Positions 34,058 to 45,505 of a DNA stretch of 64,000 nt are shown piece after piece (positions within the stretch are counted from its first letter, which is position 1; each line of letters starts with the position of its first letter). The stretch spans positions 54,252-118,251 of the forward strand of contig JAZAYU010000946.1 of assembly GCA_038501625.1 (NCBI GenBank). The letters run 5' to 3'. This stretch comes from Corbicula japonica (lineage: Eukaryota; Mollusca; Bivalvia; Venerida; Cyrenidae). The notes beneath the pieces were generated by a model. That model saw only the letters and a list, made by a program, of their open reading frames with translations, searched no databases and was not told where the DNA came from. Both the position numbers and the translations under genes were made by a program.

Positions 34058-36378
34058 GTCAAAATTCTATTCTGTTTAGTTCCGCCCATTGTTTTCACGT
34101 TTAGGGCAAACCCATTCTTTTATCTGGGGACCATACGCCGCTGAACATGGAATGGTATTAATCTGAAAATACCTCATTGAAGGTTCCATGTTCACCGCCA
34201 TATGCATACCATCGTTTGGGATGGATCGAAATTGTACTATTTAATGGTGTAATTACTGAGTTGCGCTCAACCCGTGGCTAGGCGGCGTGGGCAGTAATAA
34301 GCATTCCCATTACTGCTCATGAACAGGCTCAATCAAACCGAGCCTGCAGTATTTTCATATTTGTCGTGTTCGGTGGCTTTCAAAGTTCCCTTTTCATCTA
34401 TTTCAATAACACAGTAGCGTTGTTTGTGCCGTGTGGCGGCTGTAAAAAGTCTCCCCGTACATTCAATCAGTGCTGTTATCAGTTACGTCCTTTGAAGGTC
34501 GGCTGAGCACGATACTTATGTTCTATGTTTATGGTACTTCTAAAATTCCTTTTGTTTTAATATTTCGGCCAGTTTATAGATAGGTGGTTTCAATATCCCA
34601 GCCAATATAGATTTGGATTTGTCCAATCACCCCCAAGAATATACTTCCTGGTTTTTAAATTTTGCCTTTGGCGTAGTCTGTGATATGCAGGATTTATATT
34701 CTAAGATCCCCTGTCAAAATTCTATTCTGTTTAGTTCCGCCCATTGTTTTCTCGTTTAGGGCAAACCCATTCTTTTATCTGGGGACCATACGCCGCTGAA
34801 CATGGAATGGTATTAATCTGAAAATACCTCATTGAAGGTTCCATGTTCACCGCCATATGCATACCATCGTTTGGGATGGATCGAAATTGTACTATTTAAT
34901 GGTGTAATTACTGAGTTGCGCTCAACCCGGGGCTAGGCGGCGTGGGCAGTAATAAGCATTCCCATTACTGCCCATGAACAGGCTCAATCAAACCGAGCCT
35001 GCAGTATTTTCATATTTGTCGTGTTCGGTGGCTTTCAAAGTTCCCTTTTCATCTAGTTCAATAACACAGTAGCGTTGTTTGTGCCGTGTGGCGGCTGCAA
35101 AAAGTCTCCCCGTACATTCAATCAGTGCTGTTATCAGTTACGTCCTTTGAAGGTCGGCTGAGCACGATACATATGTACTATGTTTATGGTACTTCTAAAA
35201 TTCCTTTTGTTTTAATATTTCGGCCAGTTTATAGATAGGTGGTTTCAATATCCCAGCCAATATACATGTAGATTTGGATATTGTCAAATCACCCCCAAGA
35301 ATATACTTCCTGGTTTTTAAATTTTGCCTTTGGCGTAGTCTGTGATATGCAGGATTTATATTCTAAGATCCCCTGTCAAAATTCTATTCTGTTTAGTTCC
35401 GCCCATTGTTTTCTCGTTTGGGGCAAACCCATTCTTTTATCTGGGGACCATACGCCGCTGAACATGGAATGGTATTAATCTGAAAATACCTCATTGAAGG
35501 TTCCATGTTCACCGCCATATGCATACCATCGTTTGGGATGGATCGAAATTGTACTATTTAATGGTGTAATTACTGAGTTGCGCTCAACCCGGGGCTAGGC
35601 GGCGTGGGCAGTAATAAGCATTCCCATTACTGCCCATGAACAGGCTCAATCAAACCGAGCCTGCAGTATTTTCATATTTGTCGTGTTCGGTGGCTTTCAA
35701 AGTTCCCTTTTCATCTATTTCAATAACACAGTAGCGTTGTTTGTGCCGTGTGGCGGCTGCAAAAAGTCTCCCCGTACATTCAATCAGTGCTGTTATCAGT
35801 TACGTCCTTTGAAGGTCGGCTGAGCACGATACTTATGTACTATGTTTATGGTACTTCTAAAATTCCTTTTGTTTTAATATTTCGGCCAGTTTATAGATAG
35901 GTGGTTTCAATATCCCAGCCAATATAGATTTGGATATTGTCCAATCACCCCCAAGAATATACTTCCTGGTTTTTAAATTTTGCCTTTGGCGTAGTCTGTG
36001 ATATGCAGGATTTATATTCTAAGATCCCCTGTCAAAATTCTATTCTGTTTAGTTCCGCCCATTGTTTTCTCGTTTGGGGCAAACCCATTCTTTTATCTGG
36101 GGACCATACGCCGCTGAACATGGAATGGTATTAATCTGAAAATACCTCATTGAAGGTTCCATGTTCACCGCCATATGCATACCATCGTTTGGGATGGATC
36201 GAAATTGTACTATTTAATGGTGTAATTACTGAGTTGCGCTCAACCCGGGGCTAGGCGGCGTGGGCAGTAATAAGCATTCCCATTACTGCCCATGAACAGG
36301 CTCAATCAAACCGAGCCTGCAGTATTTTCATATTTGCCGTGTTCGGTGGCTTTCAAAGTTCCCTTTTCATCTATTTCA
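34058..36378. repeat. Tandem array, 656-bp unit, 3.5 copies
   Basis: GTCAAAATTCTATTCTGTTT recurs at 34058, 34713, 35375 and 36031. Copies are nearly identical, and the last stops at 36378. Each unit contains the inverted pair TGAACATGGAA / TTCCATGTTCA and a copy of the GTGTTCGGTGG short repeat. The 65-codon frames at 35281 and 35937 are identical, begin with TTG and are most likely not genes. Confidence 0.95.
34256..34405 (+). repeat. TGTTCGGTGG short interspersed repeat, reference copy
   Basis: About 150 bp: GAGTTGCGCTCAACCC, GGCGTGGGCAGTAATAAGC, ATGAACAGGCTCAATCAAAC, CGAGCCTGCAG, CATATTTGTCGTGTTCGGTG and TTTCAAAGTTCCCTTTTCAT. Copies recur at 34911, 35573 and 36230 inside the array. Outside it they recur at 4390, 9590, 40110 (partial), 57285 and 60420. 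Dispersed occurrence in both orientations marks it as a mobile family. Class not certain. Confidence 0.75.
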
Positions 36379-36594
36379 TACATTGATTGTGTTAGAATAT
36401 TACATGTTTTATTCTTTGTTTGCAAGTCTTCTACAGTTTATATAATATTTTTTCATAATTTAACACCTTTGTGTGCGTTGTGATACGTAAAACGACTCCT
36501 TCATATTATCTTTTAGACAAATTCTGCGATATACAAATGTATATAAAACATGAAAAAGTAAGTATAAATGAGACCCGGATATTTGAAAATTGTT

Positions 36595-36985
36595 TTAGAA
36601 GACAATACACATCAACGTGCTGTTAAAGTAACGCAAAACAACGATGCTAGATCGCTTTGGCGATGTGAGTTCGCGATAGTACGATGCGAGGCTGCTAAGG
36701 TACGGTGCGAGGGGGCGATAATAATATAATATCGTATTTTCGTGGTCTTGCTGGTCTAAGGGCTTGACATCGAAAACGTGAAAACAAGAGGCGAGAACGC
36801 GAAACATCAATGCTAAGTCGAAAAGTGAGCTGCTAAGACCCGATTTTAATATAGCGTTTTCGCATCGTACTTTCGCGACCTTGCATGGTGTTTTCGCGAT
36901 CTCGCATCGTTGTTTCGTGTTCTCGCCGAAGATGTCGACAGGGCTAAAAAACGATGGCCTGAACGGAACAACGTACAATACTATT
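36595..36985. repeat. Degenerate GCGA / CGATGCGA-rich repeat
   Basis: Short motifs such as CGCGATAGTACGATGCGAGG, TTTCGCATCGTACTTTCGCG and TTTCGCGATCTCGCATCG recur in both orientations. A 127-codon minus frame spans it (36595-36978) but is low-complexity and I do not regard it as a gene. Confidence 0.55.
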
Positions 36986-39959
36986 TGTCATGGTAACGTT
37001 TTAATTTGAATAAAGCTACAACCAAAAGGTCGAAAATATAATGAAAAGATAAAGATGTTTTATAATGACTATAATGGATAGCAAAAAAGGACTGTATACA
37101 AGAATTATTTTTAAAAAAAAGTATATGAACATTGAAATTAAGAGCAAGACAAAAACTCCAACATTATCCATTTCATAACTATTTGAATTTCCCATTAACA
37201 ACCGAGCGAATTCCAGTTATCAAATTTGATTCTGGTGCCTCAAAACGATGTTTGTTTAGGAAAATACTCGTGCTAGGGGCTCAAGCGGGGTGGCACGTTG
37301 ATTGTCAAAGTTATGGCTTTGATAACAGCAGTTTCGTGTACAAAAACATGTTTAAACAATATATTTTAAATGGGCAACATATGTAGGTTTTTGTTGAAAT
37401 CTGGGATCTTGCATGGCCATTTTCCTGTTTTCCTCTTTATCTGATGGCCTATTTCAAATGTATGGGTATCAGAGGAATGGTAGGTGATCGCATGATTGTT
37501 TTTTTTTTTATCGCAAACGATAAGTATTAGATCAGAGTAACACAAAGTTCATACAAGAACTTACCTCTCCATGCGGTTTTCTCCGAGCTGGCGATCTATC
37601 ATTATACTCACAATCTGTCGTTATCCGCGATTCTCATTATCTCGGTACCTACCGTGGGAGAGCCATCCCTAACAGATCTTACAAACAAACTGTATTAAAT
37701 AATACACGATAAAATTTTAATTTCTCAGCATGGAAAAGGTGTGCACTTTTTGAATTTTGACATTATAAGAAACACCATTTTCATTTCTTTTTGTATGAAA
37801 TAATCATTAAAATCCCCACATACTTTGTAAAATAAGATCATTGAATAAAGTTGTGGGTCAGATCAAAAGTCACAAAATCAACCGTATTTGGTGTACAGAG
37901 AATAAACCGCAATGGGCTAAAGCAGCTGAAACATCTTCTGTCCAAAAGCTAAGCAACTACATAAGAATTGTTCAACATTATTTTAAAATCCATATTAAAT
38001 AAGGACTTTAGTTTTACCCCCATCTTGATTCAATGTCAGGGATTTCTTAAGGCATGCAAGGATGATTCAATTGGTTACTTCAAAAAAGTGAAAATGTGGT
38101 ATCGTTTTATGTTTCAAGTTTGAAGTTGATATTTAAATTTCGCGAGAAATGTGAATAATGACCATGACCAAATTGGTCATAGCGAATTATTTTGTGAATA
38201 GGGGAGTTAATCCTTTTGGCATAATTGGAAATTTACATAGCAGTTTAATTATAGTTATTCCCCTTGCTGGTCTTAAAAAAGCGAGTACTGGCTGATTTGG
38301 CGAAATAAATTGTTCGTCATCGCTTAAGTCCGGTTACAATATATGTCTTTGAAGATCGTTAAAATTAATATTTGTGTGTATTTTTTTGTAATGTTACTTG
38401 AGTCAATAAATTAAATGATTGGTTTTAGTGTAGTTAAATCATGGATTAATTTGTAATGCCACGCGTATTATTTATATAATTTATCGTTAAGCTGTGATTT
38501 GTAAACTCTAATTCAACTTTTATAATCTAAAATTAAAATAATGATTACTTTTATTTTAATTTAATGAACGGGAGTAACAATTCACACATATAACGACATT
38601 TTCAGACTGATGAAGGCGCGTAGGAGCGATTTAAATGTTGGGACCGCGGAAAAGTACATAGATCGGATAACAAAAAGATGCAGTAGAAATAATGTCATAT
38701 CCAAATTTTATATTCATTACGAAAATTTGTTAATTTTATCAAATAAAATATTATTTAATTATGAGCACTTATAAATAACCATTATGAAATTACTTTATGA
38801 TGTGAGTTGTTTGAATACAACATGAATTTAGCGCGCATTTCGCAAGTATACAAGGGCAGGGGATAGTTTCCCTTTGGTCCCGTTCGATTTCTAAGTATTT
38901 AAGGTAGCCGTGAATAAAATGCATTAAAATCATTGTTTGAATTAAAGATGTCATATTTTTTTAAATATTGTATAGTATATATAATATGAAATCTGATCAC
39001 AGTGGCTCAAATGCATTGATGCTAGCTTTGTATGTTCTGAGTTGAACAGCTGCCGGATGAAAACGCAGTGTGCCAAGCTGAATTTGAGAATAATTTAGGG
39101 GTGAGGTATTTCAATGTCAAATGCTGAAAAATCGAGACTGATGGGAGACACGTTCCAGCTGCTTGGGAGATGAGGGACACATAAAATATTAGCATGAAAG
39201 GGGTTTTATTTGAAAAGTCATCGCAGGAAATATTTTGCAGGTTTTCAAATGTGTAGAATTTCGGCCAAATTTGCGTTGGAAAATCAGGACTTGGGGTGAC
39301 TTTAAATGCCTGTATTGATCAAATGATTGGTTCTGTGGAACAGTTGGTTGTGGTTTGTAAAAAGCTAGACCCCTGCAACACAGGAAGTGCAACAACAAAA
39401 TTTTAGCTGTGCAAAGTTAATTTTCAGTCAATGTAACCTTGCACGGGGTCCCAGATTGGGGGCAGCCTCGGAAACTGGGACATTCGCCCTACAAAGTTCT
39501 CAATCAGATGACGAAAAAGTATCGAGCGAAACTTCTGCGATATTATTGTGACATATTTGAGAACTTCAAAAGATAATCGCAGGATATGCGTACGACATTT
39601 GCCGTAAATTTGTGTCTCAACTCACAAGGTGTTACTGTTCAGTGTCACACCAGCTTTACTCAGCCGTGGCTTAACACCCATAGGCAATCCAGCGACAAAT
39701 CGCCATTTCCTGGAGTTGACACTTGATTGTGTATTAGCTAAGCCGATATTAATTTTTATGTTAAAACGGCGATCTTTGGCACTTTTTTACTGTTCATGGC
39801 AATGCAGAAGCGATGAAAAAAGACCCCTCATTATGGAGTCGTGATCGCCGGGGTCGCGACTTGCCGAAATATTGGGGCCGCGACCGCGGCTCCTGCAGCC
39901 CCTACTCCTACGCGTCTGTGATATTTGTTACTTAATTAGACTTGACCGTGCAAAAATAT
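36986..39959. other. Unassigned DNA
   Basis: Short frames only. GGCGCGTAGGAGCG near 38616 and CTCCTACGCGTC near 39905 form a weak inverted pair. With TTGGGACCGCGG and GGGGCCGCGACCGCGG just inside, they may mark the ends of an old element, which I cannot confirm. Confidence 0.35.
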
Positions 39960-40062
39960 TGGCTGAAGGTTATACAACTGAGATTCGAAACCAGTCTCAA
40001 ATCTCAAGCATCTGATTGGCTGGAATGGTGTTTGGTCAGTTTTATAAACTTGGACAATGATT
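39960..40062. repeat. Palindromic MITE family, centre-deleted copy
   Basis: GGTTATACAACTGAGATTCG, CCAGTCTCAAATCTCAAGC, TGATTGGCTGGAATGG, then directly TTTTATAAACTTGGACA. The central palindrome and most of the second arm are missing. Confidence 0.6.
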
Positions 40063-42450
40063 GTTTGTCTTCTTAACTGTAGAGAGTTGTCTTTACATAC
40101 ACGTACACATTAGCTTTCAAGCCATGCTTGCAATATTTTCATACGTGCCGTGTTCGGTGCTTTTCGAATTTTAATAAATGTAAAAGTATAGTAAATCTGT
40201 AGAGCGAGAAAGCTGAAATTATTACATCAAAAAATAAGGTCACATTTCGATTCGTAGTTTCAAAAGAATCAAGTTCAACAGTCTATCGCTACTTTAATCA
40301 AACTCTCAGCTAGCTACTTAATATTAAATAAAACGTTAATGCTGTTCTGCTTGAATGCAGTGATTTGATGCATTTGCTGACGCTGAATCGGATAGGTAAG
40401 AAAGACGAATAGTGAATATACACAAGAAACATATTGAAACAAGAAATATCTTTAAATATTCGTTATCTCTACATACGAAACATCATTGCCGAAGCTGACG
40501 AACTGTTTTCTGTGACGTATGACCGCAAATATAATATTTATAAAATTGCAAACTATAATTTTAAAGTGCATCACTTGGAAGTTTTGATGATATACCATGT
40601 AAAATTTCCAAGTAATTCAAAAGTACAATGAACATGTGCTTACTTAGCAAAACTATTCATTTACTCTGTAAATATTACTTCCTTGGGCAAACTTTCAGAT
40701 CCAGATCAAAGGTCTGTGCCATCCAAGTAGGATCCACAATGCTGCCCATAGATTCGTCAGTTGCTGGTTGTTTGTTTTCTAACCGAACAAGGAACAATGT
40801 AGATCCAGATCAAAAGGCGCTTGTCCAGCTTGAGGTAAATTAACGTTTCATAATTATGTAGATATCATATGAGCCTATCCTCTGACAAAGATATTTATTT
40901 AATGTTTTTATGAGAAATAATGTCCGATAAAATAGTTATGATTATAACTTTCTGACACGCGTTGAGGGTTAAGGCAATTTTTTTTTATCCCGAACAAATA
41001 GCATAGCAAGCGTGCGACAGATCTCTTTTTACCACGCATAACATACACGCAGATAAACAAAACAAATGCCAACAAAGTGCAAAACAAAATCTTTACATTC
41101 AATTTTTGATTTGTTATCAAGGATTCATGATAGTAAACAATAATTATAATTTCATGTTTATGTGAATTTATCAAGTCATTTACATTTGTGTAATTTTAGA
41201 AACCTGTTCACCAACCCTGGCGAACTAAATTATATTAAAATGTATCGATCGACATTATAAACTTTGCATAAACTAGTGATGAAAAAAAGTCATGAAAGAT
41301 TTCCGCTTGACGTCGAATGTTCCATATTTATAATTTATAAACAGGGCATACACGTATCAAATTGAAAGTTAATCCTTTGGATAGTAAACGCTTTGAATTT
41401 ATGCATATTATTTGCATAATTTACATAGATGATTCTTTATGCTGGTATTAAATCATAAAATCAAGTTGGAGCATATTTCTCAATGTTTTAGTTTTCACCA
41501 GGCGTCATTTTCTCTTTTACTGAACTACAGTGGAGGTGAAACATTATTTGTAAACTAGCCACATAACTCTGCGCACGCTACATGTACTACCTCAGATAGC
41601 CGGTACACGTGACCCCTCCCCCATCCAAAAAAGGCTGCGTCGATAACCCCGATCATTACGGTTACCGATTAATACTGCTCACAGTACTGACTTCATTGCA
41701 CGGGGCGACTTTTTACAACAGCCATAATGCACAAACATCCGATGCTATAAATTTTAAATGATATAGAACGTACGATATTATTAAGTCCGCCCGTGAACGG
41801 TTTTCAAGCAATTGCATGCCACGAGTAATTTGGTTGAGGACTAAGGTTGGAGTCAATACATGTTCCATGAATTTTTAATAGCCACAACTCTATGGAAGGT
41901 ACGAACACTTTAGCATGTCGCATTTATCGGTATGCGTTAATTAGGCGTGAGCCAAGTGTCATATGGTCAAGATCGGTTCAGGTCACTTAAAACTGCAAGC
42001 ACTGCCCAAACCTTAGGCCGACTGGTTCCAGCCTCCGACTTACCAAGTGGATAAGGCCTTGGTCGGCGACCGTCTGACCTCGGCGCAATGAACAATAAGC
42101 TTATTATACGTGGAATGAAGGACAAATTTACGTATTTCACCAACAGGTACATGTATGGCACTTAGGCACACAATCGCGCTGGCCTAGGGCCAAGTTGGAT
42201 ACCAATATAACAAAAGCAGGAAAGAGTGGGTCGACAAATTTAAAGTTATTTAAACAAAGGCTGGGAAGATTTTAATCTGAGCTGATACACCACATCTCAG
42301 AGCTTCTGAAGAAATTTGGCGCCGGACCGTTTCTGACACCATGCACTATACGAGATATATATTCCGCATAAACATGGTGCTTTGAGACAAAAATGCACTT
42401 GTCGTGCCCCAAGAAAAGACCTCGAAAAAAGAAGAAGATCGAGCGTCTAG
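40063..42450. other. Mostly unassigned DNA, with short-repeat remnants
   Basis: About 40110-40185 is a partial TGTTCGGTG repeat. About 40675-40835 has two GATCCAGATCAAA motifs 110 bp apart, related to the repeat at 1820. No gene recognised in the rest. Confidence 0.4.
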
Positions 42451-42594
42451 TGCCCAAGGTTATAAAACTGAGCATGGAAACCAGTCTCAAATATCAAGCA
42501 TCTGATTAACTGAAATGGCGACCAGTCGCCATTTCAGCCAATCAGATGCTTGAGATTTGGGACTGGTTTTCAAACTCGTTTTATAACCTTGGGC
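42451..42594. mobile_element. Palindromic MITE, 144 bp
   Basis: TGCCCAAGGTTATAAAACTG at one end and CGTTTTATAACCTTGGGCA at the other. The centre is a perfect palindrome: GGCTGAAATGGCGAC / GTCGCCATTTCAGCC-type, with one arm slightly mutated here. The whole element can fold into one hairpin. Related copies lie at 32326, 39960 and 55084. Non-coding. Confidence 0.8.
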
Positions 42595-42609
42595 AAAGGT
42601 ATTTTACAG

Positions 42610-43200
42610 ATTTCCTATTAACTTACTTAAACTCTTAAACCTTTGCCACCTTTGCCCTCGTAGTAAGCATAATGATCAACTGTAGATGAGTGGATCACCA
42701 GGCTGTATAATATTATGTTGGTAACCTTTCTTTCTGTTTTTAATTTACAGACGGTTTTTACGAAAACAAGTGAAGTAATTAACACTTTTTTTTAATTTTC
42801 TTTAGTTCAAATCTTCATAAAATACTTGCTGAGAAATAAATACCCTGATGCTGTAGTGATCTTTATCTAAATCTAGGTATCTGCGATACAAACTTGTAAA
42901 AGGATTACCTTTATTTTTGGTACCGAAAATATGTTTAAAAAGTGAAATATACATAAAATGAAATTGTCGCATTCAGAAAAAATACCTCACCACACAGCCA
43001 AGAAGAGAAAGAGAGAGAGAGAGAGTCTGGTTAATAAAATGATCAGCTTTAAGACACCAAAACAATTAACAACAATGAGAACCCGATGGGTCACCGCCTT
43101 GGAAGGGTCAGTGGCAATCAAATTGCCACTGGGGATTTAAACCAGGTTCTCGGATGCACCAACCTTACACTTGACCCAATAGGTTTTGTGTCAAAGTTTT
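42610..43200 (-). mobile_element. Decayed, rearranged retroelement fragments
   Basis: 42610-42935 is a minus-strand remnant of the C-terminal ORF region (compare 14100-14430, for example TAAGCATAATGATCAACTGT). 42943-43200 is a minus-strand 3' end (ATGAAATTGTCGCATTCAG, GA-rich run, CAAATTGCCACTGGGG). In 13601-14750 the 3' end precedes the ORF in plus coordinates. Here the order is reversed, so these are two insertions or a rearrangement. Confidence 0.6.
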
Positions 43201-43589
43201 CTAATGTTTATAGAAATCTTTAACATTGCTGAAAGCTATAAAGAACAAGTAGTGAAATATAAACACCGTAAGCTGTTGCATGCAAGTCTCTGGGGATTGC
43301 AATTCTTCAACTCTCTGACCATTGAATTTGCCGACAGTTTATAACGTTTATTATGTTAATGTCAATTTGCATGCAACACTTTCGGATTAATAGGTGTTTT
43401 TATGAATACAAGATGTAATTGTTTGTTCACAGGATAACCTATAAAAGCAAGTGTAATGTTGGAGCACTTTATAACCTGCTTTAAACAACTATCGTCCAAT
43501 TGTGTTGCCAATGACGGTTTCAAGGTTCTCTTTTTTGTTGTTATTTCAAATTAGTCATTTAACAAACCCGTACTCTCTATTTTTTTGTC

Positions 43590-44098
43590 AGAGATGTAAG
43601 AGTTTATGAATGCTTATGGGGATTTATTTTAAGAAGAACCTAGAAGCTCGATTTGTTTTTTTTATCCCTATCATCGTGTTTTTGCTGATTTGACTGCAGC
43701 TTTTCTGATCTCGGTAAGATCGTTGAGTACCCACCCATTTGGATTTTCAGTGCTATAAGCTTCTTATGATTTTTGCGTTTGTCTGCTTTTGTATACAACA
43801 TTGTTGAGCTGATGGGTGGTTTGAAGTTATTTCACCCAAAGAACTTGTATTTGAGAACCTGTTGGGACAAGTGTGAGGTTGGTGCACCTGAGGACCTGGT
43901 TTAACCCCTAGTGGCAAATTGTTTTGCCACTGACCGTTCCATGGCGATCACCGCAAGGGCCCTCTTTTTCGTTAATTGTTTGTGGCGTCTTGTTTGAATT
44001 TGATAAACTTATAAAACATGCTTTCTTTTACTATCTTTTTATTTCGCTGCGTGGGGAGGCTGTGTTTTGTGTGGCGATTCCTGATATGCATATTGTTT
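43590..44098 (+). mobile_element. Retroelement 3' non-coding end
   Basis: TAAGAGTTTATGAATGCTTA, GATCTCGGTAAGATCGTTG, GGGACAAGTGTGAGGTTGG, CCACTGACCGTTCCATGGCG and GTGGCGATTCCTGATATGCA at 44072-44091. No ORF portion. Confidence 0.65.
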
Positions 44099-44579
44099 TG
44101 AAAAATACATGTTTACCAATCGGGCGAAGCAAACATGCTTCAGTGTCGTACAATTACAATTTACTCATTTATCCAGTTAGAATTTTGCAGAACGTGTTTA
44201 ATACAGTGTATCATCGTTATATGCTGTAGATGATTATAATAAAAGCCAATACTTTTGAACGTTCAAACGTTGCATAACATTTTGTGAAGATTGCAAGTTT
44301 AACGCCAAATTTTAACTCAAGATTGAATTTGTATTCAAACTGGTGTTGTGCAACGAAATGCAATGAATGCAGAGGATAATACCAATACCTCCTAATTTTA
44401 TGAGTATTATTCATTTCCGTACATTCACTCCCAAAGGGGGGACTATTATTCGAAATCAACCGTGTTCATGATATGCATTGAACTACTTTATAATCCCTTT
44501 TTAAAACCCAAACTTCATTATTCTGTTCACGTAATAACTGTTGCAGTAATCAATCTTAAAGCTTTCTGTGTTAATGTCA

Positions 44580-45111
44580 TTTAGTATATGCCCGTGAATG
44601 ATTTTAGCAAAGTGCATCGCTAATCCGCAAAATTGATACAAATCGTCAGATTAGAAATTCCTTATCAAACAATGTACATTTCCATTTCTTAATTTGCGGC
44701 TTCCCGTGTTCTATGTGATGTCATATACTACGTCACACTAGGTTGTCGAATTTGCCGGCACATAACGAACTCCAAAATAGGAAATTTCCGTCGCAGTTTT
44801 ACAAACGTTACGGTATTTTATGCCATCTATTAATTTTCTACGCCATTCATAAATTTACTATCACGTTTCTATTTTTATTTCTGCTATTATTTAAACCACG
44901 TTTTTTTACTAAAAATTGTGTTGTTTAGTTTATTTAAATTTGTTTTGAGCGAGAAAGGTATATGATTAAAGAAACATTTTGACAGTATGCATTCTGTAGG
45001 TTCGTATTATTTCTCGTTGCGCACGTAAACCACATCATGCTCGACCTTCGGTCTCGCGCGGTATTGTTTACATACCCAACTCGAAAAATACGAACCTACA
45101 GAATGCATACT
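44580..45111. repeat. Dispersed repeat ending in a hairpin MITE (44984-45111)
   Basis: 44984-45111 has arms of about 46 bp: AGTATGCATTCTGTAGGTTC and its reverse complement at the far end, around a CG-rich loop. The 400 bp before it resemble 56470-56870 (shared TGATTTTAGCA, ACTACGTCACAC, GGAACTCCAA-like and TACCCAACTCGAAAAA stretches), so a longer diverged family is present twice. Confidence 0.55.
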
Positions 45112-45419
45112 TTTATAATATTCCATATGTATTTGAAAAAAGATTCTCAAATAGACTTCGTGGATGTACAAACTGTATAGTTTTCAATTAAGAATACACA
45201 ATTACAAAGCTTAAAAAAGAACATTGCGATAATGACGTTTAAAATATACTTTGTAAGCAAATTTCGTATTTCGTTCGGTAATTTAGAAACAACAAATGCT
45301 AGCTCCAAATGGTAATATCTTTCATTCCTAATCATAATTTAATCATTGTCATATTGAACGACTTTAAATCGAGGAGGAATATTCCAATAAATATTGAAGG
45401 ATCAAACTTTCTTTCTGAT

Positions 45420-45505
45420 GATATCTTGATCACTTTATTAATGAAATGCGTATATCTTGATCACTTAATATAAATGAAAGGCGTATATCTTGATCACTTT
45501 ATATA
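45420..45505. repeat. Minisatellite, about 31-bp unit
   Basis: GCGTATATCTTGATCACTTT occurs at about 45450 and 45481, with a diverged first copy near 45418 (TGATATCTTGATCACTTTAT) and AATGAAA between them. The array resumes after the inserted element (TAAATAAATGCGTATATA, 46727-46744). Confidence 0.8.

Noticed and set aside
35281..36134. Two identical 65-codon frames as a duplicated gene
   Set aside because: They begin with TTG, sit inside a 656-bp satellite with part of a dispersed repeat, and show no known domain.
36595..36978. 127-codon minus-strand gene
   Set aside because: Lies on a degenerate GCGA repeat, with repeated short peptide-like patterns that follow the DNA repeat and no recognised domain.
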